A DNA stretch of 64,000 bases from NCBI GenBank assembly GCA_036426205.1, contig CM071586.1, forward strand, positions 11,265,768 to 11,329,767, given 5' to 3'. This DNA is from Ascaphus truei (taxonomy: Eukaryota; Chordata; Amphibia; Anura; Ascaphidae). Below are positions 8,630 through 21,162 of the stretch, one piece after another. The notes under the pieces are model-generated. The model saw only the letters and a program-made list of their open reading frames with translations, was not told the origin of the DNA and ran no database searches. Numbering within the stretch: position 1 is the first letter of the stretch; the number at the start of each line of letters is the position of its first letter. The translations under genes and the position numbers were made by a program.

Positions 8630-11600
8630 TTATTTATTTATTTCAAATTTTTTATTGGGTTTTTCAGAGGGTAGGGTACAGCATAACATATCATAACAAG
8701 CTGATACAGAAGTCATTGGGTATTTTTTGAACAAATTTTCAATTGTAGAGCTTCCGCACAACGTGTTAGGATCCGATAATATTAAGCCCTCCTCTCCACC
8801 CAGAGGGGGGGTGTCAATGGATGTGCACCCGTCTCTCCTTTTCAAGAGGAATAAGGATAGTTAAAAGGGAGAAAGGAAGAAAGAGGGGAGCGAGAGAGGG
8901 GGAGAGGGATGGGAAGGGGATATGGAGCGGCATAAGAGAGGGCTGCCCAGGGCCTGACTTCCACCGAGCTCTAAAACAAAGTTTGAATATTCTATGGGGG
9001 TTTAATCATATGGCCAAGCTTTCCAGGTTTTGTTGAATTTGTCTAGTTGTTTTTTTAATCGAGCTGATAGGAGTTCCATCAGACAGACTTCCCTGATTTT
9101 GGTGAGGACCATCTCTCTGTTGGGTGGTCTAGTTTTTTTCCATTTTGCCACTATTGAGCGGCGGGCTGCCGTAAGTACAAAGGATGTTAACTTTTTGATC
9201 TGAGGGGGGAGGCCTTCTATAGGCTTGCCCAACAGAAACAACACCGGATCCAGCGGGACCTCCACCTCACTTATCTCCTCCACCATGGTTCGGATCATAT
9301 CCCAAAAAGGGCCCAACACGGGGCAGGTCCCCAGTATGTGTACCAGGTCTCACTGCTGGCCGCAACCCCTCCAACAGAGGTCTGACAGGCCAGGGAAGGC
9401 CTGGCTCAGCCTACTCGGGGTGAGGTACCAATGGAATAAAATTTTATAAATATTTTCCTTGATGGTGGTACAAATTGAGGTTTTGTTTGCGGCCTCCCAG
9501 ATATCCTCCCAGTCTTCTCTGTCTATTTCTATATCGAGGTCTGCAGTCCACTTAAGCATATAGCTATGGTTGACAGGTATCAGGGCACGTGCTAGTCCCA
9601 TATAAATCTCAGAGATCAGGCCCTTCCGGTATGTTCCTACTGCACATATCTTTTCAAAGTTAGTTGGGCTTTCAAATTTGGAGTTGTGGGATATCGTTGT
9701 TAAGAAGTGTCTAATCTGGAGGAAAGCGAACAGGGGAGACCCCCAGGGGCATATTTTCCCTTTGCTTCTGACAATTTCATAGGCCGTCCTTTGATTAGCA
9801 GATCGGACGCTTTTGTTATATTGGCTGCTTTGAACAGTCTGAAATCCCTAGGATCACAACCCAGGGGGAAGTCCGGGTTGCCAAACAGGGGGGTCAGATT
9901 AGAAGGGGAATATGATAGGCCAAATTTAGTTCTTGTTTTAGACCATATCCCCCATGTACATCTCATTGCTCCCAGGCCCATCCTGCCCGGCGTTGTCCCC
10001 CGCCCCCCCCCCCGTGCCCACAAAAGGGACGGAAGGGAGAGCGTAGAGATGTAGGAGGCTTCAATCTCCAACCAGCTGCTATACGCTGGGTCATTATTCC
10101 ATGTGGCAGCCTGTTTTAGGTGGGTTGCAAGGTAGTATTTGGAAATATCTGGTACTCCCAGACCTCCACTCTCTCTTGGTGCCATCATAACCGATCGTGC
10201 CACTCTTGGCTTTTTCCCAGTCAAGATAAATTGGAGTATATTATTTTGGATATTTTTGAGTTCAGCTCCTGGGACCTGGACTGGCAGCATTTGGAATAAA
10301 TACAGAATTTTGGGGAGGATATTCATTTTTACTGAAGCAACTCTACCCAGCCAGGAGATATGGTGTTCGTTCCAGCTCTGTAGAGCTACTTTAATTTTTG
10401 CAAATAGAGGGGGGAAGTTATGCTTAAAAAATATCTCATATGAGTTCGTAATTTTAATTCCGAGATATCGAATATAGGAGGAGTTCCATTTATAGCTGAA
10501 ATTCATAAGTAATAGTTTTACCTCGGATGGTTTAATGGATAAATTTAGGGCTTCAGATTTGTCGTTATTGATTTTGTATCCTGACACCTGGCCGAATTTT
10601 TCTAATTGTGATTGAAGATTGGGGAGGGAGGGACGTCAAGGGCTCCGCCAGAGACAATATTACATCGTCGGCGAACTGAGATATCTTGTATTCCTCTTGT
10701 CCCATTTTGATTCCCTTTATATTAATATTTTTCGGATGGTGGCTGCCAGAGGCTCTATCGATAAGGCAAAGAGGAGAGGGGACAAGGGGCAGCCCTGTCT
10801 CGTACCATTTTCTATTATTACTGTGCCTAAGCCTCCGCCCGGGAGCTTTACCAATGCAGACGGGTTTTTATACAGAGCTCTGATTCCCTCGAGGAAAGGA
10901 CCTCTGAAGCAACATTTGATCAGAGTGTGATCTAAAAAGTCCCATCTAATTCTGTCGAATGCTTTTTCAGAATCAAGGCTCAAAATAAAAGCCTTTGTTT
11001 TAGAGAGATGTACATGGTCGATAATATTTATAATTTTACGTGTATTTTCCGACGCTTGTCTATCCATGACAAAGCCGACCTGGTCTTTGTGTATCAAGCT
11101 CGGGATTATTGGGTTCAGTCTATTGGCCAAAATGTTGCTGTATATTTTCAGGTCCGAATTAAGAAGGGAAATCGGTCTGTAACTGCCGCAATTTAGTGGT
11201 CCTTACCCTCTTTATGAATGATTGCCAGGTTCGCTAGGGACATCGAGGGAGGAATATCTTCCCCTTCCATGAAGGAGTTGAAAATTTCTGCGAGGTGTGG
11301 GATCAGCACTGCCTTAATTTTTTTGTAATACAGATTAGAGAAACCGTCTGGGCCCGGGGTCTTATTTGTTTTTAAATGTTTTAATACTTCTAGTATTTCA
11401 CCAGCGTTTATTTCCTCATTTAATTTTAGGGCGGTTTCTTCTGAGAGGGCCGGTAGGCTGCAATCCTCTAGATATTTTGTGATAGCCGTCAACCCGGACT
11501 TTGCGTTCTTGGGGGGGTTCAGGTTATAAAGTTTAGTATAGTAGTCTGCAAATTCTTGGGCAATTTCGCTCTCTTTGAGCATTTTTGGAACCAGATTTAG

Positions 11601-12797
11601 TCCGAATTGCAGTCATTTGGGATTTAACCCTAAGACCTCTTAATTTATTGGCCAGTATCCGGTCAGCCTTATTGCCCTTGTCATAATATCTCTGTTTTGT
11701 CCACCTCATCGCCCGCTCTACCTCATCAAGTTGGACAGCTTTTAATTCCATACTTGCTATATTAAGTTTTTTGTATAGCCGTTTTGTCGGCTTGTTTTTA
11801 TGTTCAGATTCTAGCGATCGAACCTTTTCTGCTAGTTCTTTATATATTCTCTCCTTTTTTTTCTTTTGGAATGACGCGATGGAAATGAGGGAGCCTCGGA
11901 TTGTTGCCTTATGGGCCTCCCAAAGTGTTGCTGGCGAGCTTACTGAGCCCTTGTTCAAAACAAAATACTCTGAGATTTTTTGAGATACCGAATTTATTAC
12001 CTCTGGAGAGTTTAGCAGAGAATCATTTAGTTTCCATTGGTGGCGGGTTTTCTTAAAGAAAGGCAAAGAGATCGACAAGTCAATGGGGGCATGGTCGGAC
12101 CAGGATATCAAGCCAATATTAGAGTGGGAGGATGCCTGGAGGGCCTCTTTGGTACTTAGAAAGAAATCAATCCTCGAGTAGGACTTATGGCGGGTGGAGA
12201 AGAATGTGTAGTCTCTCTGTCCCTCATGCTGTAACCTCCAGATGTATAACAAGGAAAAGTCCCTGAGAACATCTTTAAGGTTTTTAGCGTTAATGAGGGT
12301 GGACTTCAGTGGTGCTGTGCCCTGTGTGCTGGCTCTATCAAGATTTGGTGAGTTTACCATGTTAAAGTCTCCTGCCAGGATAAGTGGTGTGTATCTTGTT
12401 TTACTCACTTTTTCAAGGACTGATCTGAGGAAGGGTATTTGTCCCTCATTGGGTGCATAGATACTCACTAGGGGGATTGACGATCCTGCAAGAGAACCTG
12501 AAAGTATTAAGTATCTTCCCTCTGGATCTGCACTGGACGATTCAAGAGTAAATGGGGTATTGTTACGGAACAATATAGCAACGCCTCTTTTTTTAAATCT
12601 ACAAGAGGCAAAAAATGCCTGTGGGTATGTATTGCTGAACATATTGGGCGGCGTTGAGGTGTTGAAATGTGTCTCCTGTAAAAAGATAATGTCCCCTTTA
12701 GTTTATTAATCTCCTGCAGGGCCAATCTACGCTTCAGTACTGAGTTAAGCCCCTTTACATTAATCGATACTAATTTTATATCAGGTGAGATAGACAT
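8630..12797 (-). pseudogene. L1-type LINE ORF2 (endonuclease and reverse transcriptase), minus strand, decayed
   Basis: This is an apurinic-type endonuclease plus reverse transcriptase protein that copies LINE RNA into the genome. The minus strand begins at 12797 with SPDIKLVSINVKGLN, then gives SIYAPNEGQ, AGDFNMV and SDHAPI (endonuclease). Next come TPGPDGFSNLYYKK, DSEKAFDRI, NGTRQGCPLSPLLFAL and, near 10665, QFADDV, the polymerase active site. The C-terminal part runs to about 9002. At least three frameshifts (near 12700, 11585 and 11195) and further breaks downstream of 9700 kill it. The 3' end near 8630 has an AATAAA and an AAAT-rich tail. The clade is L1 rather than L2 because of the endonuclease spacing and FADD. 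Confidence 0.85.
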
Positions 12798-14110
12798 ATT
12801 TGTGTCTGAGTTTTCTTAACTGGGTTAGCGACTACTTTCCCAAGGCAGTCAACCCTCTTTTTTGGGGGGGGGAGAAACCCGCTGCACTCCAGATCCCTGG
12901 CACCAGCGTCGTCCCAGGGCGGAGCCGCCAGGGGTGGAGAGGGCTCCTCAGTGGGGGGAAGAGGGGTGGGGCGGGGGGAGAAGGGGAGAGACAGTAAGAA
13001 GGGGGAAAGTAGGAAGTAGATGGGCTATGGATTAGCCCTGGACTAAACTCCTTCATTGCCCTAATGGTGAAGGATGTGGGCATAGGGCCTTTGGAGATCT
13101 TCTCGTGCGAACAGACACTGGCACTCCCAGGGGGAAAGCCGAGCCCCCTCTTTCATATAGTCTGGTCAGACCCAGACAACCAATTGCATACATGTGAAGC
13201 ACAGTTGTGGCTGTGATAAACCCAAACATAACATTTCAACTTTTTCTTAATAAACGTTGAACTAGAGTACACTTGAGGAGAGAATCTCAAATAACGGTTC
13301 ATTTAAAGGAACGATACTATTTTCCAAAGGAGCAGGGGGAGCCCAGGAGGGGGCAGGGAGGAAGGGAGGTGGGGGAGGGAGGGGAAGGGAGGCGGGGGAG
13401 GAGGAGGGGAAAAAAGGGGAGGGGGAGAAGGGGGGAAGGAGGGGACGCACCCACAGAAGAGCAAAACAAATAGCAACCATATGACAAGTTTAACCGAATA
13501 AACATAGATAGACCTGATACATAGATAGATAGGGTATAGTGAAATTGGCCCTGCAGTGACAAACAGTGACGACCCCCCCAAAATGGCCACTGTTCCCGCT
13601 CAGTAGCACTAGAGTACCCGCAGGGTGACTGCCTGTCTGAAGGGTGAGATCTACGCTCTCATCTGAGCTGTGCTGCTGCCTTGCTCCGTGCATTCCAGCC
13701 GGAGCCAAAATGCCCGCCACCGGTCTACATTAAAGGCACAGCTTCCCCAGGAAAAAAAATAAAGACAATTAAAAAAAAAAACAGCCTGACATCGGAGCCC
13801 AGGTGAAGGGGGGCAGTGCTGCCCTCGGAGGGAGCGGATCCTATGGGGAAAGGGGGCAGTCCTATGAGGAGAATCACCTACCCAGACAAGTAGAGGCTCC
13901 AGACAGTGTAGCAGCGGCTAACAGATCTGCTGAAGAGGCTGCAAGGTGAGGAGGGGTGACCATCTTTCTCTGGCTATTGGAGCCTTGACGCCTCCTAGGG
14001 GGAGCGCAGAGCTGCCTCCCATGCAGCCCCCCCCCTCCAACTGAGATCTGACAGTTGTCCCTGGGGGCTGCCCAGAATCTGCGCCCCTCCCCCCTCTGTC
14101 CCCACTGCTT
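12798..14110. repeat. Purine/pyrimidine-rich L1 inter-ORF or 5' region
   Basis: No gene is seen. On the minus strand the sequence upstream of L1 ORF2 is pyrimidine-rich, with a GGGGA/GGGAGG array at 13320-13460. It probably belongs to the L1 copy (region between ORF1 and ORF2). The junction to the oppositely oriented ORF1 copy lies somewhere before about 14300. Confidence 0.4.
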
Positions 14111-14314
14111 CAAAAGACCAATCAATAGAATGAGGGAAGAGAGACTGACCTTATTACATTAAAAATGTTTATTCGGAGACATCCCGTGCCGTCAGCCTGG
14201 ATGGCCGCCTAGGGAGTTAGCTCCAGAGCCCCCTCACAAAGAAGCTCTTAGAAAGGCACCTTACCCAGATCGCTGATGCACAAAAATAACTTTAAATGCT
14301 AGACGAAGCAAAAG

Positions 14315-15213
14315 AGATGTCGAATAAATATAGCAAAAAGAATCAACAAAGCGTCTCAACTTATTTCCAGCCGGGACCACGACCCCTCCCCCCAAGTGAA
14401 TCCTCATAAGATGGCACTGGCACAGATGCTCCGGAGTCACTTGAAAACACCCCCCTATTGGAGCAAGGCCCAGAGATGGGAGCCCTTGACAGGGACTACA
14501 TGGAAGACCTATTCTCTCGCATGCGCAGAGGCTTTCAAGAGGATTTGACCGCAGCAATAAAAGATATGAAAGCTGAAATAAACACTGACGGAATTAACTG
14601 ATGCAGTTGAATGCAGAGTGGAGGAGGTGGGGATGCCGCAATCTGCCATTGAGGATGATATGGATTAGGACTTGAACTGAGAGGCCTGAGGGATCAGGTG
14701 GAAGACCAGGAGAACCGGGACAGGAGACAAAATCTCTGCATTCGTTATATCCCCGAAGAAGTTACAACTGACCTCCTGGAAGATTTCCTGAAAGACCTGT
14801 TCATAGAACTGGTCCCTACCTTGAACAGATGCTCAATAGAAATTGACAGGGCCCACAGGGCTCCAGGCCCAAAGCACGCAGACCCCAAGAGAATGAGAGG
14901 CACCCCGGTGAAATTTCACTCCTACCGCATAAAAGAGCTAATTCTGTCTGCAAGTCGTAAGAAGTCTGAATTACCCTTCCGCGGCTCGATGCTCCAAATC
15001 TAAATCGATCTCTCCAGATCCATGATCGACCGCAGAAGAGAGTTGAAACCGCTCACTGAACTACTGCGAAGCAAGGGAATCCGGTATAGGTGGGGGATTC
15101 CTTTCAAAATCATCGTTCCCCCAAATGGCAAATTCGACACGCTTTCCTACCCAGATGACACACCGCCGCTTCTCAAAGACCTAGGCCTCACGATGCCCGA
15201 GACGGAAGAGTGA
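14315..15213 (+). pseudogene. L1-type LINE ORF1 (RNA-binding, transposase_22 family), plus strand, broken
   Basis: Starting at an ATG at 14315, the plus strand encodes an ORF1-like protein: MSNKYSKKNQ at the N-terminus, a short charged helical region, then DRRQNLCIRYIPEEV, the start of the RNA-recognition fold, IEIDRAHR, and RRELKPLTELLRSKGIRYRW, TPPLLKDLGL near the end. ORF1 proteins coat LINE RNA. Stops after residue 30 or so, frame changes near 14600-14690 and a stop at 15001 show decay. It points opposite to the neighbouring ORF2, so either two insertions abut or the element suffered a 5' inversion. Confidence 0.75.
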
Positions 15214-16080
15214 CAGGGAAGAGGCCCACATGAGCAGGAAAGACAGAGACGCGCCTCGAAGAGAATTGCAGGAAAAGCGGCTAGCAGGTCTCTCAACTAA
15301 TCGGTTGGAGCCCTGCAGCAAAGACCCACAACGGACGCACTCACCATGATCCTTTCCGCAAGTATACGGGCCCCGCTGGTTTGATCGCCCCAGGGGGATG
15401 GGGGGGGGGGCAACACCGAAGCACCATCATAGTCCTGATCGATGGGGGTGGAGGGGACCGGGGTTCCACCTTCGGACCCACCAGGGCTCTGGCTGGGCAG
15501 ACCCGGCTCCCCTCGCTCGGGCCTCAGGGCGGGAACGAAGATCTGGAGCATGCCGATCGGCTCGCAAGTTGTCACGGTGCGGTCCTGAGGCCCTGGGATC
15601 CACCGGATATTTTCTGGTCTGTCGTCTGTGGGGATCAGGGGTGGCGCGGGGGGTACCGGGACGCTGTGGCCTATGGCGGGGTCTCGGGAGGGGCGGCTAT
15701 TACGTTCTGAACTGTACCTCATGGTAGAGCCTGGAACTCTTGGGTTTGATTGGAGGTTGCTGTCCCTCCCGGTCCCGAGTGATCGATCAGGGGTGATGTG
15801 GGGGACGGACCTGCCTGCTTAGAGTTTAGGGTTACCGGCCCTTTCGCTGCTCCGCATATTCCATCCTGGCTCCCGGAGCATCAGGGGGCTTCCCGCTATT
15901 ATTCCCCCCTCCTGGGAACTGTTAAATGTTAAGTATATGTATAAGTTTGAATCCTGAGAGAAAATTTTAAAATGTAATATGTAATATGAGTCAGTCCCCC
16001 CTCACCCGCTGCCCCCCGGCCACTCCCCTCCTCCCTCCCCCCGTCCCCCCACGTCTCACGGGCCTACGGTCCCAGATTGG
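15214..16080. other. GC-rich stretch downstream of L1 ORF1; no gene seen
   Basis: The region has a GGGGGTGG-rich core and long open frames on both strands without recognisable domains. It may be L1 inter-ORF sequence. It ends with C-rich sequence near 16010-16060 and a T-tract near 16102. Confidence 0.3.
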
Positions 16081-16194
16081 GATCAATCTTGCAAAGATAT
16101 TTTTTTTTTTACAAAAATAAAATCAATAATTTTCAGCGTTCAATATTACAAAGTAAACTTGTGTGAGTAAAACATTGACGAGATTTAGAAAAAA

Positions 16195-16290
16195 CAGAAT
16201 TTTTCTCCTGTGTGAACTCTCTGATGTGCAACAAGATATGACTTATTAGCAAAACATTTCCCGTATTCAGAACACACAAATTTATTTAGT
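16195..16290 (-). pseudogene. Single degenerate C2H2 zinc finger
   Basis: The minus strand encodes [23 protein letters not shown], one C2H2 finger with a TGEK linker. The second zinc-binding cysteine is replaced by tyrosine (CSEY instead of CSEC). A stop follows a few codons later. It resembles the fingers at 18755-19000 and is probably a piece of a duplicated zinc-finger gene. Confidence 0.65.
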
Positions 16291-16593
16291 TATAAAATGT
16301 GTTACCATGAAGTAATACACTGAGAGTTACCTCTCGTTTTCAAGTATGTCCTGGGCACAGAGTTATGATGACAAATAATACATGGTTACAAATACATCGT
16401 GCTGTGTAATAGTGAAAGAAAGGCGCTAACTCTATTAGTGTGACTTGTATTATACAGTGAATTAAATTTAAATCAAGTGATAAAAAGCAAAATTCAGTGA
16501 AAACGTGATTAATAACGTGAAGAAATGAATTAAAAACCCCTGATCAAACCCAGCTGGTAGGGACTGGTTCCACTAGTCCCACAATTCGTCGAT

Positions 16594-17674
16594 ATCCGTT
16601 TGCAATCCAGGGGGAGCATATAAGGGAGATAAAACAAAATACAATCTGAGTGCAGACAGTTTGATAACTTATGGATTAATTCAGTGGTTAGTCTTGGCTC
16701 GTATGTGTGGCCTACTTACAAGATGTAAGTCAAAAATGGGCAGTGTGACACAGTGGTCTTTGCAGGAAGGACTTCTCATCCAATGAACAATGGAGACCTC
16801 CACTCTCAGCAAAGCAGCGGTGTATATAGAAGAGAAAAGATTTCCATAGTGCAGACCAATCATAAAAAACGTGACTTTATGGGGTTTTTAAAATTGGTCC
16901 TCCTCTTCTCTCCCTGACCTATCTCTTGCTTCTCCCACTAAGAAGTGTGTGTGTAGAGCTCCCAGGCATTTGATGGTTCCCTTTAGAAAAATGTGGATAA
17001 AAGGAAACGCGTAGAGTGGTAGCTGCCCAGAGGAGGAGAGAAGCAGTATCAGAGATTGCAGACCCACAAACGGAAGTGACGGATCGCGGCCAACCGGAAG
17101 TGACGTATCGGAGCTAACCGGAGGTGACAGGACAGCCCACCCGAGAGGGAGCTCCAGGAAGAGAACGGAGCGGCGTCCTACTCGAGGAACAGAGCTGACG
17201 GGACCAGTACACCCCAGAGGGATCCCAGGAGGTGGAGAGTTCAACGCAGCGGCATCTGATCACAGGGTCCATAAACCGGAGGTGGTGGGTGAGCCAGAAG
17301 TTAACAGCAATCTCTCCTCGGTCACAATATTGTGATACACGCATTATTTATATGTTTTTATTGTAAGTGTTCAATTTTAAAAACCACATAAAGTCACTTT
17401 TTTTATGATTGGTCTGCACTATGGAAATCTTTTCTCTTCTATATACACCGTTGCTTTGCTGAGAGTGGAGGTCTCCATTGTTCATTGGATAAGAAGTCCT
17501 TCCTGCAAAGACCACTGTGTCACACTGCCCATTTTTGACTTACATCTTGTAAGTAGGCCACACATACGAGCCAAGACTAACCACTGAATTAATCCATAAG
17601 TTATCAAACTGTCTGCACTTAGATTGTATTTTGTTTTATCTCCCTTATATGCTCCCCCTGGATTGCAAACGGAT
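16594..17674. mobile_element. Inverted-repeat element (arms about 300 bp, core about 470 bp)
   Basis: The sequence 16594-16896 recurs in reverse complement at 17370-17674, for example GGAGACCTCCACTCTCAGCA against its complement and GCAGACCAATCATAAAAAA against TTTTTTATGATTGGTCTGC. The core 16897-17369 contains AGGAAACGCGTAGAGTGG, the tail of the GAAACGCGT motif, but no clear hairpin. Long inverted arms around a small core resemble PLE terminal structures. No coding sequence remains. Confidence 0.7.
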
Positions 17675-18690
17675 ACAAATACATCGTTAGATAAGTGAGC
17701 AGGGTATATAATACATTATATACAAGACATTGCATGCACAGTTAGAGATAATACTATGAGGAATCCGCTCCTGGGTTTGGCTGGAACCCATCCTTCAGGA
17801 GCTTGGCAGGTTCCAGACAAACTTTTCCCTGCTTCTGCAATCACCTGCCTTTTTCTGCCTCCTGTGCAGCTCTGACCTGATTGGCCTCCTGTGCTATTTA
17901 GATACTGCCCCGCCCCTAGGAAGTGGCTGGACAGACTTTGCAATCCTTGTTGAAAGCAACTGTGCTCGTCACAGACTCTCTGTTTGGCCTGCTGGCCTCT
18001 TTGTGCCTTGTCTCCTGATCCTAGCCCCCTGCTTCCCAAGGCCTTGTTGGATAGTAGCCCCGGCAATACTTTCCTTGTTCCTGGCAGACTTCACCTCTAC
18101 CGCGCTGAAGCGGCTACGCTGGTTCCCCAGTGTTTCCTGTGGTGTCTGCACCCCTGGTTCCTGTAGCCTTCCCTTCTCTGTTCATGTTCCCTCCTTCCAC
18201 AAACCCTGCCACCCTGAAGCGGCTTCACTGAACTTTTCCTGCCTTCCTGTACTGAAGCGTTGGATTCCCAGCACTGTGGCTTCTATTGCTGCTTCCTCCA
18301 AATGGATATTGTTCCTGTGCTGAAGTCCTTGTATTGAAGCTTCATGTTCCTGTGACTCGTCTTTTTCCTGTTGCGCTGCAGCACCTTCGCTGAAGCGTTT
18401 CCACTGAAGTGGCTTCACTCCAATTTCTTGCCTTCTACGCTGAAACAGCTTCACCCAAGATTGTCTAATGATGACCTCAGCTCATGACCATCGCGCCTAT
18501 GCTGCCTGCCCTGACCCCGGCTTGACTCCTCATTATCCTGCATTCTCCAAACCTGACCTGGCTATGTTTGACTATGGACTGCACAACCCTGAACCGGATT
18601 CGTGGTCTAAGGTCGCTGTTTTCATATCCCCACCTCAGCCCCGCGGCCCGGTCCCGGTTTGTGGCGAGCACGATCATGATAAATATATAT
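17675..18690. other. Unassigned stretch with degenerate CTGAAGCGG repeats
   Basis: No protein is recognised. From about 18095 to 18460 short units of the type CTGAAGCGGCTTCACT recur. The 18480-18680 part is rich in CCTGACC/GGCTTG phrases that resemble untranslated leader sequence of some amphibian LTR elements. No LTR pair was found. Confidence 0.35.
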
Positions 18691-18754
18691 TATAGGCGTA
18701 TGTAACAGTTACAGACCAGATTAACATGTGAGACAGCTTCAGTTTTGAAAGATC

Positions 18755-19000
18755 TTAGACTGGTGGTGGCTGTGAGAGTCTCCGGTAGATTGTTCCGGTG
18801 GTCTTGTTTTTTTTCGTGTGAACTCTATGATGTTTAACAAGAGTAGAGTAACGGTTAAAACATTTCCCACATTCAGAACATACAAATGGTTTTTCTCCTG
18901 TATGAATTCTCTGATGATTAACAAGATCAGAGTTCTTGGTAAAACATTTCCCACATTCAGAACATACAAATGGTCTTTCTCCTGACACACATATTCCCAG
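18755..19000 (-). pseudogene. C2H2 zinc-finger protein fragment (two fingers and C-terminus)
   Basis: Two tandem fingers are encoded on the minus strand: [20 protein letters not shown] with RIHTGEKP, then [20 protein letters not shown] with RVHTKKN, followed by a short tail and a stop. Each has the C-x2-C-x12-H-x3-H spacing. Such arrays are DNA-binding transcription factors. The upstream sequence changes abruptly at about 19000 (SGERPF linker) with no further fingers, so only the last exon's end remains, or the copy is truncated. Confidence 0.75.
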
Positions 19001-19099
19001 GTAGCTCAAACTCCTACATCCACCACATCATGAATATATATTTATGCCAAAATGAGTGCTACTGAGCGTGGCAAATGTATACAACAAAAGACAGGGGTG

Positions 19100-19220
19100 C
19101 CCAATTCTACATAAATTATATATATATACATATATACTGTATATATATTCTTTATATGCTATATGCTAACGGTGGATGTTTTTTGTCACCTTCTATATAT
19201 ATATATATATATATAACAAA
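19100..19220. repeat. AT microsatellites
   Basis: Two TATATA tracts lie near 19118-19148 and 19195-19215. Confidence 0.85.
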
Positions 19221-19533
19221 AAAAGAGACAGAGACAGTGCAACCCCATAGCACAATATGCGATTTATTAAGATAGGGAAGGTGTGAACAAGGAAATAAAG
19301 AGCACTTACAAAGTACTGTATAAGATAAAAATAAACGGTTGTGCATAATTATCACTGCCAGAATGAAGAACTGCATCCACAGATCTTTAGTTGGAAAGCG
19401 CATGTCGCGGAATGAAGCGTGTCCTGGAGCAGATGAATTGCTTCACTGCTCCCAGCCCAAACAGTACACGCGGCACGATCCGGCCACGACCGTGTCACAA
19501 ATCAGTGACGTAGTGTCTGGTGCCTAGTACTTC

Positions 19534-19572
19534 CTTATGCGTTTCGTTGCAGTCTGCGACTTCTTCATTGGA
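19534..19572 (-). ncRNA. Hammerhead-like structured motif, copy 2
   Basis: On the minus strand it reads ATGAAGAA, a five-pair hairpin GTCGC/GCAAC with one mismatch, then GAAACGCATA. It lies in a repeat of roughly 500 bp (about 19230-19760) without coding capacity. Confidence 0.4.
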
Positions 19573-19964
19573 TTTCTTTACCTGTGTCAGAGCTCAGCGA
19601 CTCAAATATCCTCACGTTGCCAGGCGGGACCTAATTACCCAATCAAAATGCCTGACAACCATACACCAATGGCCACTAGCAACTTGCATGGCCAACGGGA
19701 GTACTACCCAGTACTTAGTCTGACATCAGGTGTACTGTATCTACTAATAGATAATCATTAACTCATGCCTGTAACAGCTTATTAGTCACAATATATCCTA
19801 CTGCACAATGCAAATATAATACTATATTATACATATCAAAATTCCTAAACTAAAACATGATCTGGGGAAAAAGAGGGGAGGGAATTGGGGAAATGGAAAC
19901 ACGAATACACTGGTGAGCAGGAGATGCCTGGCAACATGTAGTTAACTGAGCTTTAGAAGGAGTA

Positions 19965-20261
19965 CAGGCTTACCCCGCATTAACGTACGCAATGGGACCG
20001 GAGCATGTATGTAAAGCGAAAATGTACTTAAAGTGAAGCACTACCTTTTTTGCACTTATCGATGCATGTTCTGTACTGCAATCGTCATATACGCGCATAA
20101 TTGATGTAAATAACGCACAGCTTCTGTACAGTTAGGGAGTCGGTATTGCTGTTCAGGATGTGCTGACAGGCGCATGCGCGAGCTGCCGTTTGCCTATTGG
20201 GCGATATGTCCTTACTCGCGAGTGTACTTAAAGTGAGTGTCCTTAAACCAGGATATGCCTG
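19965..20261. mobile_element. Tigger/pogo-type MITE, uninterrupted copy
   Basis: It begins CAGGCTTACCCCGCATTAAC and ends in GATATGCCTG, with imperfect terminal inverted repeats. TA dinucleotides abut both ends (19963-19964 and 20262-20263). Internal phrases GTAAAGCGAAAATGTACTTA and AAAGTGAAGCAC are typical of Tigger ends. The copy is 297 bp and non-coding. A second copy at 59477-60206 carries an insert that is absent here. Confidence 0.8.
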
Positions 20262-20559
20262 TACATTGTTTTAGACACAATACACAATGTAAAAGGATCT
20301 TAGATTTATCATAATTGTTAATATATAAATTAATTTAAAATAAATAAAAACGATATCTTGTGTATAGATTAATTGATCTAAATACCTATATAGATCTGTA
20401 TTGAAGTTAAAAGGTTAACATTTGATAAAAATATGATAAAAAATGATAAATAATCCAGGGATCTTGGAAAATGAGAAAGCGAAGAAAGATACAACTAATG
20501 TACCACTGTACAGTATACTAACCATGGACTCTTAGACTATCGTGCTGGTATATATGTAC

Positions 20560-20560
20560 A

Positions 20561-20626
<66 letters not shown>

Positions 20627-20632
20627 TACACT
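20560..20632. repeat. AT microsatellite
   Basis: Nearly pure TATATA with a few ACATATA interruptions. Confidence 0.9.
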
Positions 20633-20689
20633 TAATGCACAGCATGCCTATCTAACTTGCTCCTATCCATGTAATGGATGGGTTTTATG

Positions 20690-20990
20690 GGGCAATAGGA
20701 GCAGTTATTGTGAGACGTTATATGGGGATACTGTATATGAGGAGTTATAGGGAGAGGTTATATGGAGTAATAGGAAGAGTTATAGGGAGCAGTAGTTGAA
20801 GTAATAGGAGGAATTATAGGGAGCGGTTTTACAGAGCAATAGGAGGAGGTATAGGGAGCAGTTATATCAAGTGATAGGAGGAGTTGTAGAGAGCTGTTCT
20901 ATCGGAAATCATATGAAATATTGGGAAATATTATATGGAGAAATAAGAGGAGTTATAGCAAGGAGTTACATGGATGATGTGGATAGATGG
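20690..20990. repeat. Degenerate short tandem repeat (GGAG/TTATAG)
   Basis: Units of roughly 15-30 bases such as AATAGGAGGAGTTATAGGGAGCA recur with variation. It lies just downstream of the V2R gene's stop codon and contains no gene. Confidence 0.6.
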
Positions 20991-21162
20991 GAAGGGCATT
21001 TAACAAGGTTGCTCCATAATACAAACAAAAACATATTTTCTGCAACAACTTGAAAAACATTTTTTCTTTTTACATTTTATTTACTTAGGATAAATAGTGA
21101 GATCAATAATTATACATGAAACAAAATCTCAAGATAAACATTTATAGATAAATTTAATTTTT

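Noticed and set aside
15297..15822. Open frames of 109 to 141 codons downstream of L1 ORF1
   Set aside because: GC-rich sequence without recognisable domain; overlapping frames on both strands; probably L1 inter-ORF region.
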